Shown here one piece after another: positions 56,701 to 64,000 of a DNA stretch of 64,000 nt. Below the pieces are notes generated by a model, which did no database searches, was not told the origin of the DNA, and was given only the letters and a program-made list of their open reading frames with translations. The stretch is from a virus. A program made the position numbers and the translations under genes. Each line of letters starts with the position of its first letter. Position 1 is the first letter of the stretch. The stretch covers positions 1 through 64,000 of the IMG/VR virus record IMGVR_UViG_3300050035_000066; one strand, 5' to 3'.

Positions 56701-59700
56701 CCCTTTTCTTCTGCTCCATCGACACCAGTGAGAATCTTATACTTGGCTTGAGCCATGTTTGATTCACGTTCCCATTCAGGTGTCCCTTCTTTTAAGTTTG
56801 GATCCATGAAAGCAGTGAAATCCTTTGTGTGGTTGAGCACATTCATATAGTGCTCTTGCATCCGGTTCATCACACTTGGATCCAATGTCCTCACAGTCTG
56901 AAACATCGCATTGAGCATTGAGAATGTATTCGTTTCGTTGTCCGACATATCTGTGAAGGCAGACTGCACTGCTCCAGTGGTTTGTTTGATGACTCGTGCA
57001 AGTGTGATATCTGCACGACCCTTTATAGCTAATCTTTCAGTTTTTGGATCGGTACCCGGACGTTTGGTTGCTTCTTCAACTTGAAGATCCATGTCCCGAT
57101 GCATTACTCGATCAATGTTGGTGCGGAGATCCGCGATATGTGAATCCTGATCTGCGGTGTAGTGTATCCCAGTTGATTCACGAAACACGTCACTAGGTCT
57201 GAAAGCTGCATGAGCAATAGTCAGTGCATTAAAACGTAATTGAGAGAGAACAGTATTGTCCACTCCAACTGAACGACCTTGCCAGATCGTCTTCTTGATG
57301 AGATTGATTACAGCTTCCTTAACTCGACTCATAAAGGTAGCTGTAGTCGCTTTCAAATCACTTGTAACATCTGGATTAGTCAATCCCCATGCCATAAATT
57401 CATTTGCAGCACCTGCATAGTCTCGATCTTGCAACTTCTCATTGAGAACATCCCAGAGTTGCATAACACCCTCAGTACTATGTCCAAGATTGGTATCGTC
57501 TGCTTTGTTATAGAACTGCATCATCAAATCATGGACACGACTGATTGCATCTCCGATTACAGGAGGTACATGCTCATTGTTGTAGTAGGCACGAACCTTT
57601 TCTATAGTTGCAGCATGAACCAATTCGTGTGTGAGTGTTTCTGCTGTCGGACTGATCAAGTAGAGTGTCCGAGTATTCTCGTGGAAGAATCCCTTTAATT
57701 CACCTTTATTACCCCAGCCTTGATCATTACGTTCAGCAATGTGATCAAAGCCAAGAAACTTTGTAGAGTGAGCTTGCACTTGTTCATGGGTACCGACCAC
57801 TACAGTGACATCATCGATTCCTTTTGAAGCTTGAAGCTGGCTCAACAAAGTTTTGAGTTCACGACCAACTTTCAATCTGGTAATTAGTTTGGGCAGATCA
57901 TCTGACTTGATGACTTGCACACCAGTTTTGGAATCAGTGATTCCGATACCCTTGAGAATTTTGCGTGCTGCTTCTTCACCTGCTGCATCGGATACAGGAC
58001 TCTTGGTGATAACTGGTTTGATACCATCAGATTGTCCACCCTCTTTATTAGGCTGCATCTCTGTTGGTGTCAGTGTCTCTACTTTGTCTGAACCAGACTG
58101 ATCGAAGTTAGTATCTGAAATTGGATCCAAAGAAGAAACATTCTCCTTCAAAGCCTCGGGCTGATACTTGCTGTGATCATCGATAGCTGGAATTGGCTCC
58201 ATCTTTTTCTGAGCCTCAATCATCTTGGCAGCATAACTATCTCTCAAGAGATCGGTAGCTGCATCATCACTCATGCCTTCAGAGATACCCTTCTCAATTC
58301 CATTGTGGAAGGGAGAGGCAGCCGAAGCCATCTGATCGGATGACATTCCCATCTCTTTCAATACTTCATGGCGAGAGTCGATGGAAGCTGCTGTCCAATT
58401 GAGATTGTCTGCTGTAGAAGCGATATCACGCATGATGTGATTCACCATGCCAGTATGACCACCCTCTTGTTCCATCATTTCGATTACATCCGGATTAGGT
58501 ACTTCCGGAGTACGAAGCAACTGCTGAGCTAGTGGCATGTTGTCACGGAGAGTTTGTTCCTTGTTACCTTTGAAGTCAGGTGCTTCAGTGATTTGAGTTG
58601 CTTCAGCATACTCATTAGCGAGTAACTGATGAATCGCATCCTGTTGACCCAACATTTTGAAATAGGCTTTACGAACTGACTCAACTGGATTGCTGTTCTG
58701 CCAGACATCCATGGCTGCTTCATTCGCAGTCTTGCTATAGTCTTTGATTTTGTCCAAAGGCATATGCAGACCGTCGAAGACAGGCATGATGCCATCATGA
58801 ATCTTGTTCAAGATGTGCTGAATCATTCTGCCATCGCCAAATCCGAGAACGGATGCTGGCATTCCACCTACACCGACTGGTCCGGGTACATCAACCTTGG
58901 GTGCAGTTCCATACTGACCATTAAGAGCTTGGTTGTATTGAAGAGACTTCTCATTGTAGATAGCTTTTTTGACAATGAGCAGATTTTGCTCATCCGTCTG
59001 AAGCAAAGGAGCCAAATTCTTAACAGAATCAATTGCTTTATCGATCTGTTCCTCCGAAAGAAAACCTCCCGGCTTGTAAGTTTTGTCATTGGCTTGACGA
59101 TCAGCTAATGCTACGCGGAGAGCAGCACGAACTGCTTCTGAATAAACAATGGAGTGTGTGTTGGTAGCTTTCTGGATCAGAGCCGATGCTTCGAGAACAT
59201 CCTTTCCAACCGTGTCAGAGATTGCAGCCGTGAGAGGCTTCACCAAAAAGGTCTTCATGTTACTTTGCAAAGTCTTGAAATGTTCAGGACTTGCTTTGAA
59301 GTTCTGAGGATCAATCTCTTTGATGAAAGGAGCATTGATTGGTGTACGATCGGCATTAGTGTTGCTCAAGAAATACTTCGATTCCTTTTTCCAGAAGATG
59401 AGTTGCTGACCAAACACTTGATTGAGGTCATCCTTCAACTGAGTGTAATCACGAGCCGGATTGTCTGACTTGGGGAACAGAGCCTTGGCAGGATCTTTCT
59501 CTCCACTCTGGAGAGCTTCTGTCATGTGGCTATACAGACCTGTCAGCAAATCGTTGCTGAGATTGCCTGCGATTCCATTCTCGCCCGATCCATAGATGGT
59601 GATGGTCAGTGGACTCTTGGCAATGGTTCGAGCCAAAGTCAAGAAACCCTTGTCATTTTCCCCAACACCGGGGAGGTAGCGTTTCGTTAGACGAGTAAGG

Positions 59701-62700
59701 GCATCCATGTGATTAGTGAGAGCTTTCTTCTCACCATCTGTGGCTGTGTCCTGCGAATTGATTTTGTCGATGAGTGCATACTCATAATGTTGAGCACCTG
59801 TCGCTGTGGTGGCATACAGATCAGGCATGTCCTCAGTAGAAAGTTCATGGAGAGCAATCTGTTTGGGTCCAAGAACCAGACCACCTTTGCGAACATTTCG
59901 CACCCAATTGGTATTGAACAATCCATTGGCCAACATGACCATGGCATTGATCGGACCATTGGTCTTGCCATCAGCTTCGAGATAGAGGCCAGTCCGGAAA
60001 TTGGATTTATCTGCGTGCTGCTCCAATCGAGCATTCTCTAACAGTGCGTGGAGAGCCAAAGGAGTCATGGCACCAAGATCATCCTTGGAGTCGATCACTG
60101 CTTGTTTGTAGGCTCCCAGTAACTCTCCAGCGAAGGCCGATTTGTCGCCCATGGTTCCTTCAGGAAGAGTGTGGAGTCCGTCACCTTGTTGTGCAACCCA
60201 AGTGTGCAAGAGCTTCATTACTGGGGCCAAAGGACCAGCCAAGAGAGCATCAGTCTTGACCTTATTGACTTCCGGAGAGTTCTTCTCGACCTTCAATCCA
60301 AGAGCCTGTGCTGTTGCCAGACCGAACGCAAGGCTATGTTGGGGGTCAGTCATATCCAACTTTGACCAAGTAGGAAGTAGAATCTCACGAACCAGCTTGC
60401 TGGCTTGTGGATTGTTGGCTCCCAGCATGTGCAGACGACCTACACGACTCATGTTGTGGCCAAAGTATTGGGCCATATCAGCAACATTCTCACCTGTGGC
60501 CTGTGCCCGGTTTGCCATCTGACTGAATAGACCTGTGAGGTGTTCAGCGGCTGTCCAAACTGTGATGTTCTGTCCCTCAAGTGTAACTTTGTGGGAAGTA
60601 TTCACTTTTGACAGATCGCTTCCTCCCCCAAAGAAATCTAGGAGGGAACTCATGCCCAGAGCATGATACAGATTCCACTGAGGAAGGTTGGGACGATATT
60701 CAGTCTGGTTGGCCTTCTCAACAGCCGACAACTGACGACCACTATTCTTGGTGTCACTTCCCATCTGGGTCTTGGATGCTTGAGGCTTATTGTCTTCAAA
60801 GTGGAACTGTTGTTCCGGCTTGATCACAACTGCATCAGCCAGAGCACCGGGGTAGGCTGAGAGATCTTGAAGAGTCTTTCCGAGTTCACCCAACTCCTTA
60901 CCGGGAACCAAACGAGTAACAGTCTGTTTGATTTCTGGATCAATCTCTACTTGCTGATTTTCAAGCATGTGTAGGTTGACCATGGCACGAAGAACTTCTG
61001 ACGACATCGCTTCAACGATGCCATCGGCGTAGGCACGGTCAGCAGTCTTGAGAGTATGCAGTCCCCAGAATTGACGAATTGCATTTGTAATACCATCTTT
61101 CACATCTTCAACTGAAGTTGTGGACTGTAAAGAATTCTTTAGTTGGTCATCGAAAATCTCGTGACCAACGATGCTTTCCATTTGGTCATCACGAAGCTTA
61201 GTGGTAGTGTGCCCTACTGTAATAAACCAATGAAGTCCTGCCATGACCGCTGATTCAAGTAGATGAGTATTGTAACTGTGGATCTGACCACCTGCACCAT
61301 CATCATGTGCTTCAACGAGGTTGAGCACCTTGCCATTCTTGAAACTATTGATGGTGTTGTCGTTATCTGTAGTACGACCTGTTAACAACCAGTTTAATTT
61401 GGTCGTATCTTTGTACTTCCCTTGCAGGAAGTTATCCAGATTCATTCGCATGGTGATCATCAAGCCACCGAAGTTCATCAAGGGAGCAGCTTCCTCTGCC
61501 GTGATCCCTTCTTTAGTTTTGAGTCTGTCCTGTAATCCTTTTGGATCTTCAACAATCGGAGCCAAGAGAGCTTTGTAAGCCTTTGACAGAACGTCTGTCA
61601 TCTCTCGCTTGACTGTTGAACCAGTGAAATCCTTAAAGCTTTTGCTCGATGAAAAAACTTCCCGTACCTTCTCAACAGGAGAATCGATTCCAGTGATTCG
61701 TGTTGTTGGCTCACCATTCTTCTGTGTGGCGAAAGCCTCGTGGAAATAGTTGACCACCTTACCCGGAACAGAAATCAGATTTGGATACAGTTTCTTGATG
61801 CCACCTGTGGTGACTTCTTTAACTGGTTCAGCAGGAACCGGTTTGGTATCGAGTGTGGCTGCCGTAAGTGGCTTGATCGGGAGAGTTTGAGTTTTACGGA
61901 TAACTCCATCATCATCAATACGATCACCAGTCACCTTGGTGACTTCAGGGAATTGTTCTTTTAATTGCTGCATCAAAGGACGGATTGACTTGATACCTAG
62001 TTCAGCAGTCTTTCCTTCACGTTGAGCATCGATAGCTTCTTTGACAGTTGATCCAAGACCAACCCAGCGAACAAAAGCAGTCTTACCATCATCGCGTAAT
62101 TCAATAATGGCAGAGGCAATCTTTTTGTCTCCCTCCATGACATCAGTCTTGTAGGCCGGATTTCCATCCTTGTCTTGTTCAGGAGCACGCTCAAACTTAC
62201 CAAGAGTGTGTTCAGTCGAGATAATAGGCTTCTCAACTTTAGGTGTGATTTCTTCCTTTACGGGTGTTGGTGTGGCTTCTACAACCACAGGTTTTTCAAC
62301 CGGAGTTTCCTTCGGTGTGAGTCGATCACTTAGAATCTGACGACGAGTTTCCTGCTTAGGTGTCCGTTCTTCAATAGCATCCAGTTTAGCCAACTGACGT
62401 TGTGCTTGTTTATCAGACTGCTTCGCAGCTTGCTCAGTCCACTTTGCTTTCTCTGCATCTGAAGTTTCGTCACCAGCCTTGAAGTTGAAAGCCTTCTGCA
62501 CAGCAGTTGCTTTCTTGATGTTTTTAGTGACAACACTTTCAGGATTTTGATTAGTCAGATTATCCTGTTGCTTCTGTTCATCAGCTACTTGTTTCTGATA
62601 CTGATCACTGAAGTCAGCGACTTTACGCTCACCACTCTTGAACTTTGGTGCAAGTTCGGTACCAGTTCCATCTGCAATTGCAGGATGCAAACCGATCGGA

Positions 62701-64000
62701 TTGATCTTGCGTTCACCCAGTTGTGGGTAGGCATCAACCAATCCGTTGTAGATATGAGCAAGTACAGATTGATCAGTGTGAACTGAGTGAGCAAAATCAA
62801 GTGAGTCTGCATCACGAGGAATGACTCTCAATCCTTCTTTGGATTGGAACCAAGAACGAATACCATCTCGTGAGTTGGCTTCCTTCGCTGGAGCCAAAGC
62901 AGAATACTTCACATCAGGAGAATTATTACCATTTACTGTGTGTTCATTGAGAGCCTCAACCTTGTTCCGCAGGTGCTGAACAAATAGGCCCATCTCTCCC
63001 AACTTATTCTTGGCGAGTTCTGTGTCTCCAGATGCAACTGCATCTCGAATCTTGGTGAGAAATCCAAGTGCCGAATCCTTGGTACCAGTTTCCTGATCCA
63101 AGAATTTACCAGTCAGAATGTCTGAACTGACTTTACTTGTTGCAGTGCTCGTATCCTGATTCTCTTTGAGAGCTTCAAGCAAAGCTTTGCTGGTCTTGAG
63201 AGATTCAATCTGACGATCACTGAGACTAATTCGACCTTGTTCATCGTGATCCAAGATCGAATTGATATTGTCTACGTTGCCAGTCTCCGGAAGTACATCA
63301 GCACGGAGAACAGTCTCATTGACCTTATTCAATCCAGCAGGTGTGTTTACATCAACTTCGGTAATGGGAGCTTGATCATCAGCAGTCTTTTTCAGGAGAT
63401 CACGAACTTGACCAAGAGCAGCTTTGACTTCAGGAGCCTGTTCAATGTTGGCAGCGATTTTCTGATAGGCATCAATGAGTTTGGTTCCATGAGCATCAGG
63501 ATCCATTGAATCTCGAATTTCATTTGGAATCGTAGTGAAGGGTTTCATCTCCCCAATCAAATCATTGAGGTAACTGGCCATTCCAAGTTTCTTTGTTGGA
63601 TCAGTTTCTGTGCTCACTGCATTAGCCAATCGAATAATGGCAGCAGGACGGTTAGGAGCATCATTCAGAATTTGAGCAATGTGGCCAACCTGTGGATCAG
63701 TTGGGTCATCTACTCCTTCAGCCTTGGGATCAAAAGCCATGGCCTTTTGGAAATCAGCAACATATTGAGTCGCTGATTTGTTGTTATTGGAATCGGCTGC
63801 AACTGTGGCAGCATCACTCTCAGCATTTGTTTGAGCAACGGTGGCCTTAACGATTTGAGCAGGACCGGAAACAGGTGAAGCAGCATTGGCATCAGCAATT
63901 GCTTTATCTGAAGCACCAGAAACATTTTTCGAGAAGTGGTCTACTATCGAGACAGTTCCTTTGGCAGCCAGTCTGGCCATTGTCACAGGAGAACGGAGCG
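53730..64000 (-). CDS. Virion RNA polymerase (N4 gp50-like vRNAP), 5' end beyond window
   Basis: Injected with phage DNA to transcribe early genes. The T7-type core has MSRVGR (Arg1184), ADGKTNG (motif A, Asp1339), KSPLTITIYGSG (motif B, Lys1457 and Tyr1465) and VFDG (motif C, Asp1738); numbering starts from GTG 63986. These match the N4 vRNAP set. Residues about 595-710 form an extra domain before the core; HELVH at 2120-2124 with Glu2196 resembles a zinc peptidase. The frame is open to the edge and the visible N-terminus resembles N4 vRNAP residues around 550-600, so about 500 N-terminal residues are probably missing. Catalytic residues are intact. Confidence 0.95.
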   Translation of the reverse strand, partial: LRSPVTMARLAAKGTVSIVDHFSKNVSGASDKAIADANAASPVSGPAQIVKATVAQTNAESDAATVAADSNNNKSATQYVADFQKAMAFDPKAEGVDDPTDPQVGHIAQILNDAPNRPAAIIRLANAVSTETDPTKKLGMASYLNDLIGEMKPFTTIPNEIRDSMDPDAHGTKLIDAYQKIAANIEQAPEVKAALGQVRDLLKKTADDQAPITEVDVNTPAGLNKVNETVLRADVLPETGNVDNINSILDHDEQGRISLSDRQIESLKTSKALLEALKENQDTSTATSKVSSDILTGKFLDQETGTKDSALGFLTKIRDAVASGDTELAKNKLGEMGLFVQHLRNKVEALNEHTVNGNNSPDVKYSALAPAKEANSRDGIRSWFQSKEGLRVIPRDADSLDFAHSVHTDQSVLAHIYNGLVDAYPQLGERKINPIGLHPAIADGTGTELAPKFKSGERKVADFSDQYQKQVADEQKQQDNLTNQNPESVVTKNIKKATAVQKAFNFKAGDETSDAEKAKWTEQAAKQSDKQAQRQLAKLDAIEERTPKQETRRQILSDRLTPKETPVEKPVVVEATPTPVKEEITPKVEKPIISTEHTLGKFERAPEQDKDGNPAYKTDVMEGDKKIASAIIELRDDGKTAFVRWVGLGSTVKEAIDAQREGKTAELGIKSIRPLMQQLKEQFPEVTKVTGDRIDDDGVIRKTQTLPIKPLTAATLDTKPVPAEPVKEVTTGGIKKLYPNLISVPGKVVNYFHEAFATQKNGEPTTRITGIDSPVEKVREVFSSSKSFKDFTGSTVKREMTDVLSKAYKALLAPIVEDPKGLQDRLKTKEGITAEEAAPLMNFGGLMITMRMNLDNFLQGKYKDTTKLNWLLTGRTTDNDNTINSFKNGKVLNLVEAHDDGAGGQIHSYNTHLLESAVMAGLHWFITVGHTTTKLRDDQMESIVGHEIFDDQLKNSLQSTTSVEDVKDGITNAIRQFWGLHTLKTADRAYADGIVEAMSSEVLRAMVNLHMLENQQVEIDPEIKQTVTRLVPGKELGELGKTLQDLSAYPGALADAVVIKPEQQFHFEDNKPQASKTQMGSDTKNSGRQLSAVEKANQTEYRPNLPQWNLYHALGMSSLLDFFGGGSDLSKVNTSHKVTLEGQNITVWTAAEHLTGLFSQMANRAQATGENVADMAQYFGHNMSRVGRLHMLGANNPQASKLVREILLPTWSKLDMTDPQHSLAFGLATAQALGLKVEKNSPEVNKVKTDALLAGPLAPVMKLLHTWVAQQGDGLHTLPEGTMGDKSAFAGELLGAYKQAVIDSKDDLGAMTPLALHALLENARLEQHADKSNFRTGLYLEADGKTNGPINAMVMLANGLFNTNWVRNVRKGGLVLGPKQIALHELSTEDMPDLYATTATGAQHYEYALIDKINSQDTATDGEKKALTNHMDALTRLTKRYLPGVGENDKGFLTLARTIAKSPLTITIYGSGENGIAGNLSNDLLTGLYSHMTEALQSGEKDPAKALFPKSDNPARDYTQLKDDLNQVFGQQLIFWKKESKYFLSNTNADRTPINAPFIKEIDPQNFKASPEHFKTLQSNMKTFLVKPLTAAISDTVGKDVLEASALIQKATNTHSIVYSEAVRAALRVALADRQANDKTYKPGGFLSEEQIDKAIDSVKNLAPLLQTDEQNLLIVKKAIYNEKSLQYNQALNGQYGTAPKVDVPGPVGVGGMPASVLGFGDGRMIQHILNKIHDGIMPVFDGLHMPLDKIKDYSKTANEAAMDVWQNSNPVESVRKAYFKMLGQQDAIHQLLANEYAEATQITEAPDFKGNKEQTLRDNMPLAQQLLRTPEVPNPDVIEMMEQEGGHTGMVNHIMRDIASTADNLNWTAASIDSRHEVLKEMGMSSDQMASAASPFHNGIEKGISEGMSDDAATDLLRDSYAAKMIEAQKKMEPIPAIDDHSKYQPEALKENVSSLDPISDTNFDQSGSDKVETLTPTEMQPNKEGGQSDGIKPVITKSPVSDAAGEEAARKILKGIGITDSKTGVQVIKSDDLPKLITRLKVGRELKTLLSQLQASKGIDDVTVVVGTHEQVQAHSTKFLGFDHIAERNDQGWGNKGELKGFFHENTRTLYLISPTAETLTHELVHAATIEKVRAYYNNEHVPPVIGDAISRVHDLMMQFYNKADDTNLGHSTEGVMQLWDVLNEKLQDRDYAGAANEFMAWGLTNPDVTSDLKATTATFMSRVKEAVINLIKKTIWQGRSVGVDNTVLSQLRFNALTIAHAAFRPSDVFRESTGIHYTADQDSHIADLRTNIDRVMHRDMDLQVEEATKRPGTDPKTERLAIKGRADITLARVIKQTTGAVQSAFTDMSDNETNTFSMLNAMFQTVRTLDPSVMNRMQEHYMNVLNHTKDFTAFMDPNLKEGTPEWERESNMAQAKYKILTGVDGAEEKGSILPTFMALSMTSKSFSDMLNKVPMPKTEKDTAGTLDAVLNNAGNGLMDWLSTTLSGDKRTTNVSDAMKVLTNHLIEKALDERTVLSMGADKFHRATDFADQKMVDLLTYASDAGKSLGERISNSPTKFGKIAGGIVSMVSSLISKKNGELAGDMLIHQLNNVEGLNRSLHALATEMIGRTQSSGKVYDMVKVIKTMSAQIRQNFRKRVPDLLNEKFDHTLTPELNQHMFHGWGKSDATSFMDTHSVEQLFELLSSPDKRADRVKELEAQVRTSDPKNFEIYQRKMKQLAGYMMGEGAGDNLLRNANAVAHLYNERGVTYRPTDFQKEGVVRRQELNVSKQTVQAIDHLTSLYALDHMTADRQKALSDVMKNKPEASKFMLTYLYNTRKGELAKVEGKLLENNHYKGFIPSIPEQGTSLIVDKDSEFGRLMGLGYHRIGDYKGSFLDSEKESRGYYYAPLSGKMAFSQGMVQNIDHTVSGIDSTWGFSTHNTAGRIVDETLVKRIADRAHLDKSMGENLMPLFNERGQVFAYERALDPVMAARREQSQDLSKMLGVWRGRQVEEHMATQMNHTLIDTLKDNYEEGINPASPMGNRKSEYINLFDGKITDAVQKDAIALFSPETRSYIKSKFGKEFMVRKELVDQVIGYRQPSLGDMWTGNTRWSPEVQRAVKDGLTSFLGIDAYKRVMQTETTIQGFMSNMRNNMIVKSITIPARIMMDNVRQLIQRGVPTLDIVQGIGAKLHEVHLYQQFRQKEMDFEADRWATTSPLEIHKINAKLQSIQDSYERMSIYPLIKHGDLNTIGELEDENEMKLSSGRVSEWLEQQIDKAPTAIQTPLKYAIVARDTSLYKGLERLMEYGDFIAKGIYYDHMTKREKISSEEALSKVSEEYVNFDWKAGRTRNYLDTMGITWFLAYKLRIAKIALSMMRDNPFGSLMTAFMPGLNETGSVIDDNIFGKILSGHLGYSLGPMNALKGLNMGPFWSLGGADY

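Noticed and set aside
63978-63986. GTG 63986 or ATG 63980 as true vRNAP start
   Set aside because: The frame continues to the edge without stop and the N-terminal part expected from N4 vRNAP is missing.
1-64000. Lysogeny module
   Set aside because: No integrase, excisionase or CI-type repressor was recognised; the HTH and RHH-like genes sit in replication units, consistent with a strictly lytic N4-like phage.

Overview
The window is most of the genome of an N4-like podovirus (Schitoviridae type). The diagnosis rests on three RNA polymerase genes. A giant virion RNA polymerase (vRNAP) carries the N4-type catalytic motifs (53730 to right edge, minus strand). The two small subunits of an RNAPII-like enzyme are at 26434-27249 and 28740-29945, plus strand. 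A 401-residue major capsid protein, a 733-residue portal, an N4-type large terminase, an N4-type SSB, rIIA/rIIB-like proteins and a PolA-type DNA polymerase agree with this. The host is not identifiable. Three predicted Sec signal peptides and a lysozyme suggest a Gram-negative host. No integrase, repressor or CRISPR array was seen.

Layout. (1) 1-18385, minus strand: late virion, lysis and packaging genes. From high to low coordinate they are a small conserved protein, an N4 gp69-like packaging protein, TerL, an N4 gp67-like protein, a fibre-associated protein, a fibre with a signal peptide, lysis genes, portal, scaffold-like protein, capsid, three structural proteins and a gp54-like protein cut by the left edge. 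(2) 18386-18552: divergent junction. In N4 the linear ends lie between the corresponding genes. (3) 18553-26513, plus: about 22 small early genes with many intergenic stem-loops. Recognisable ones are a SLOG/DprA-like protein, a macro-like protein and a MazG-like hydrolase. (4) 26434-35390, plus: the RNAPII subunits separated by six small genes, an HNH endonuclease, a MoxR-like AAA ATPase with a VWA/metallopeptidase partner, dCTP deaminase and small genes. (5) 35451-53692, plus: rIIA/rIIB-like genes, helicase, a DNA polymerase split into two ORFs, a secreted collagen-like protein, a RecB/Cas4-like nuclease, primase/ATPase, a RecA-like ATPase, SSB, a RuvC-like resolvase and a short tRNA-like sequence. 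(6) 53695-53720: a terminator between converging units. (7) 53730-64000, minus: vRNAP, open at the right edge.

Both edges cut genes of the late leftward unit (vRNAP 5' end at right, gp54-like 3' end at left). The window is therefore probably an arbitrary linearisation of a longer genome, and homologs of N4 gp51-53 should lie in the missing part. By analogy with N4, injected vRNAP transcribes the early genes at hairpin promoters, the two-subunit RNAPII transcribes the middle genes, and the host polymerase aided by SSB transcribes the late genes.

The least ordinary signals are the split DNA polymerase with a 44-residue unrelated tail and a hairpin in the gap, and the tRNA-like sequence with a shortened anticodon arm. 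Also notable are small 3-nt-loop hairpins ahead of the first early genes, interleaved inverted repeats at 19205-19300, a zincin-like HExxH motif and an extra domain in vRNAP, and phage proteins carrying Sec signal peptides.
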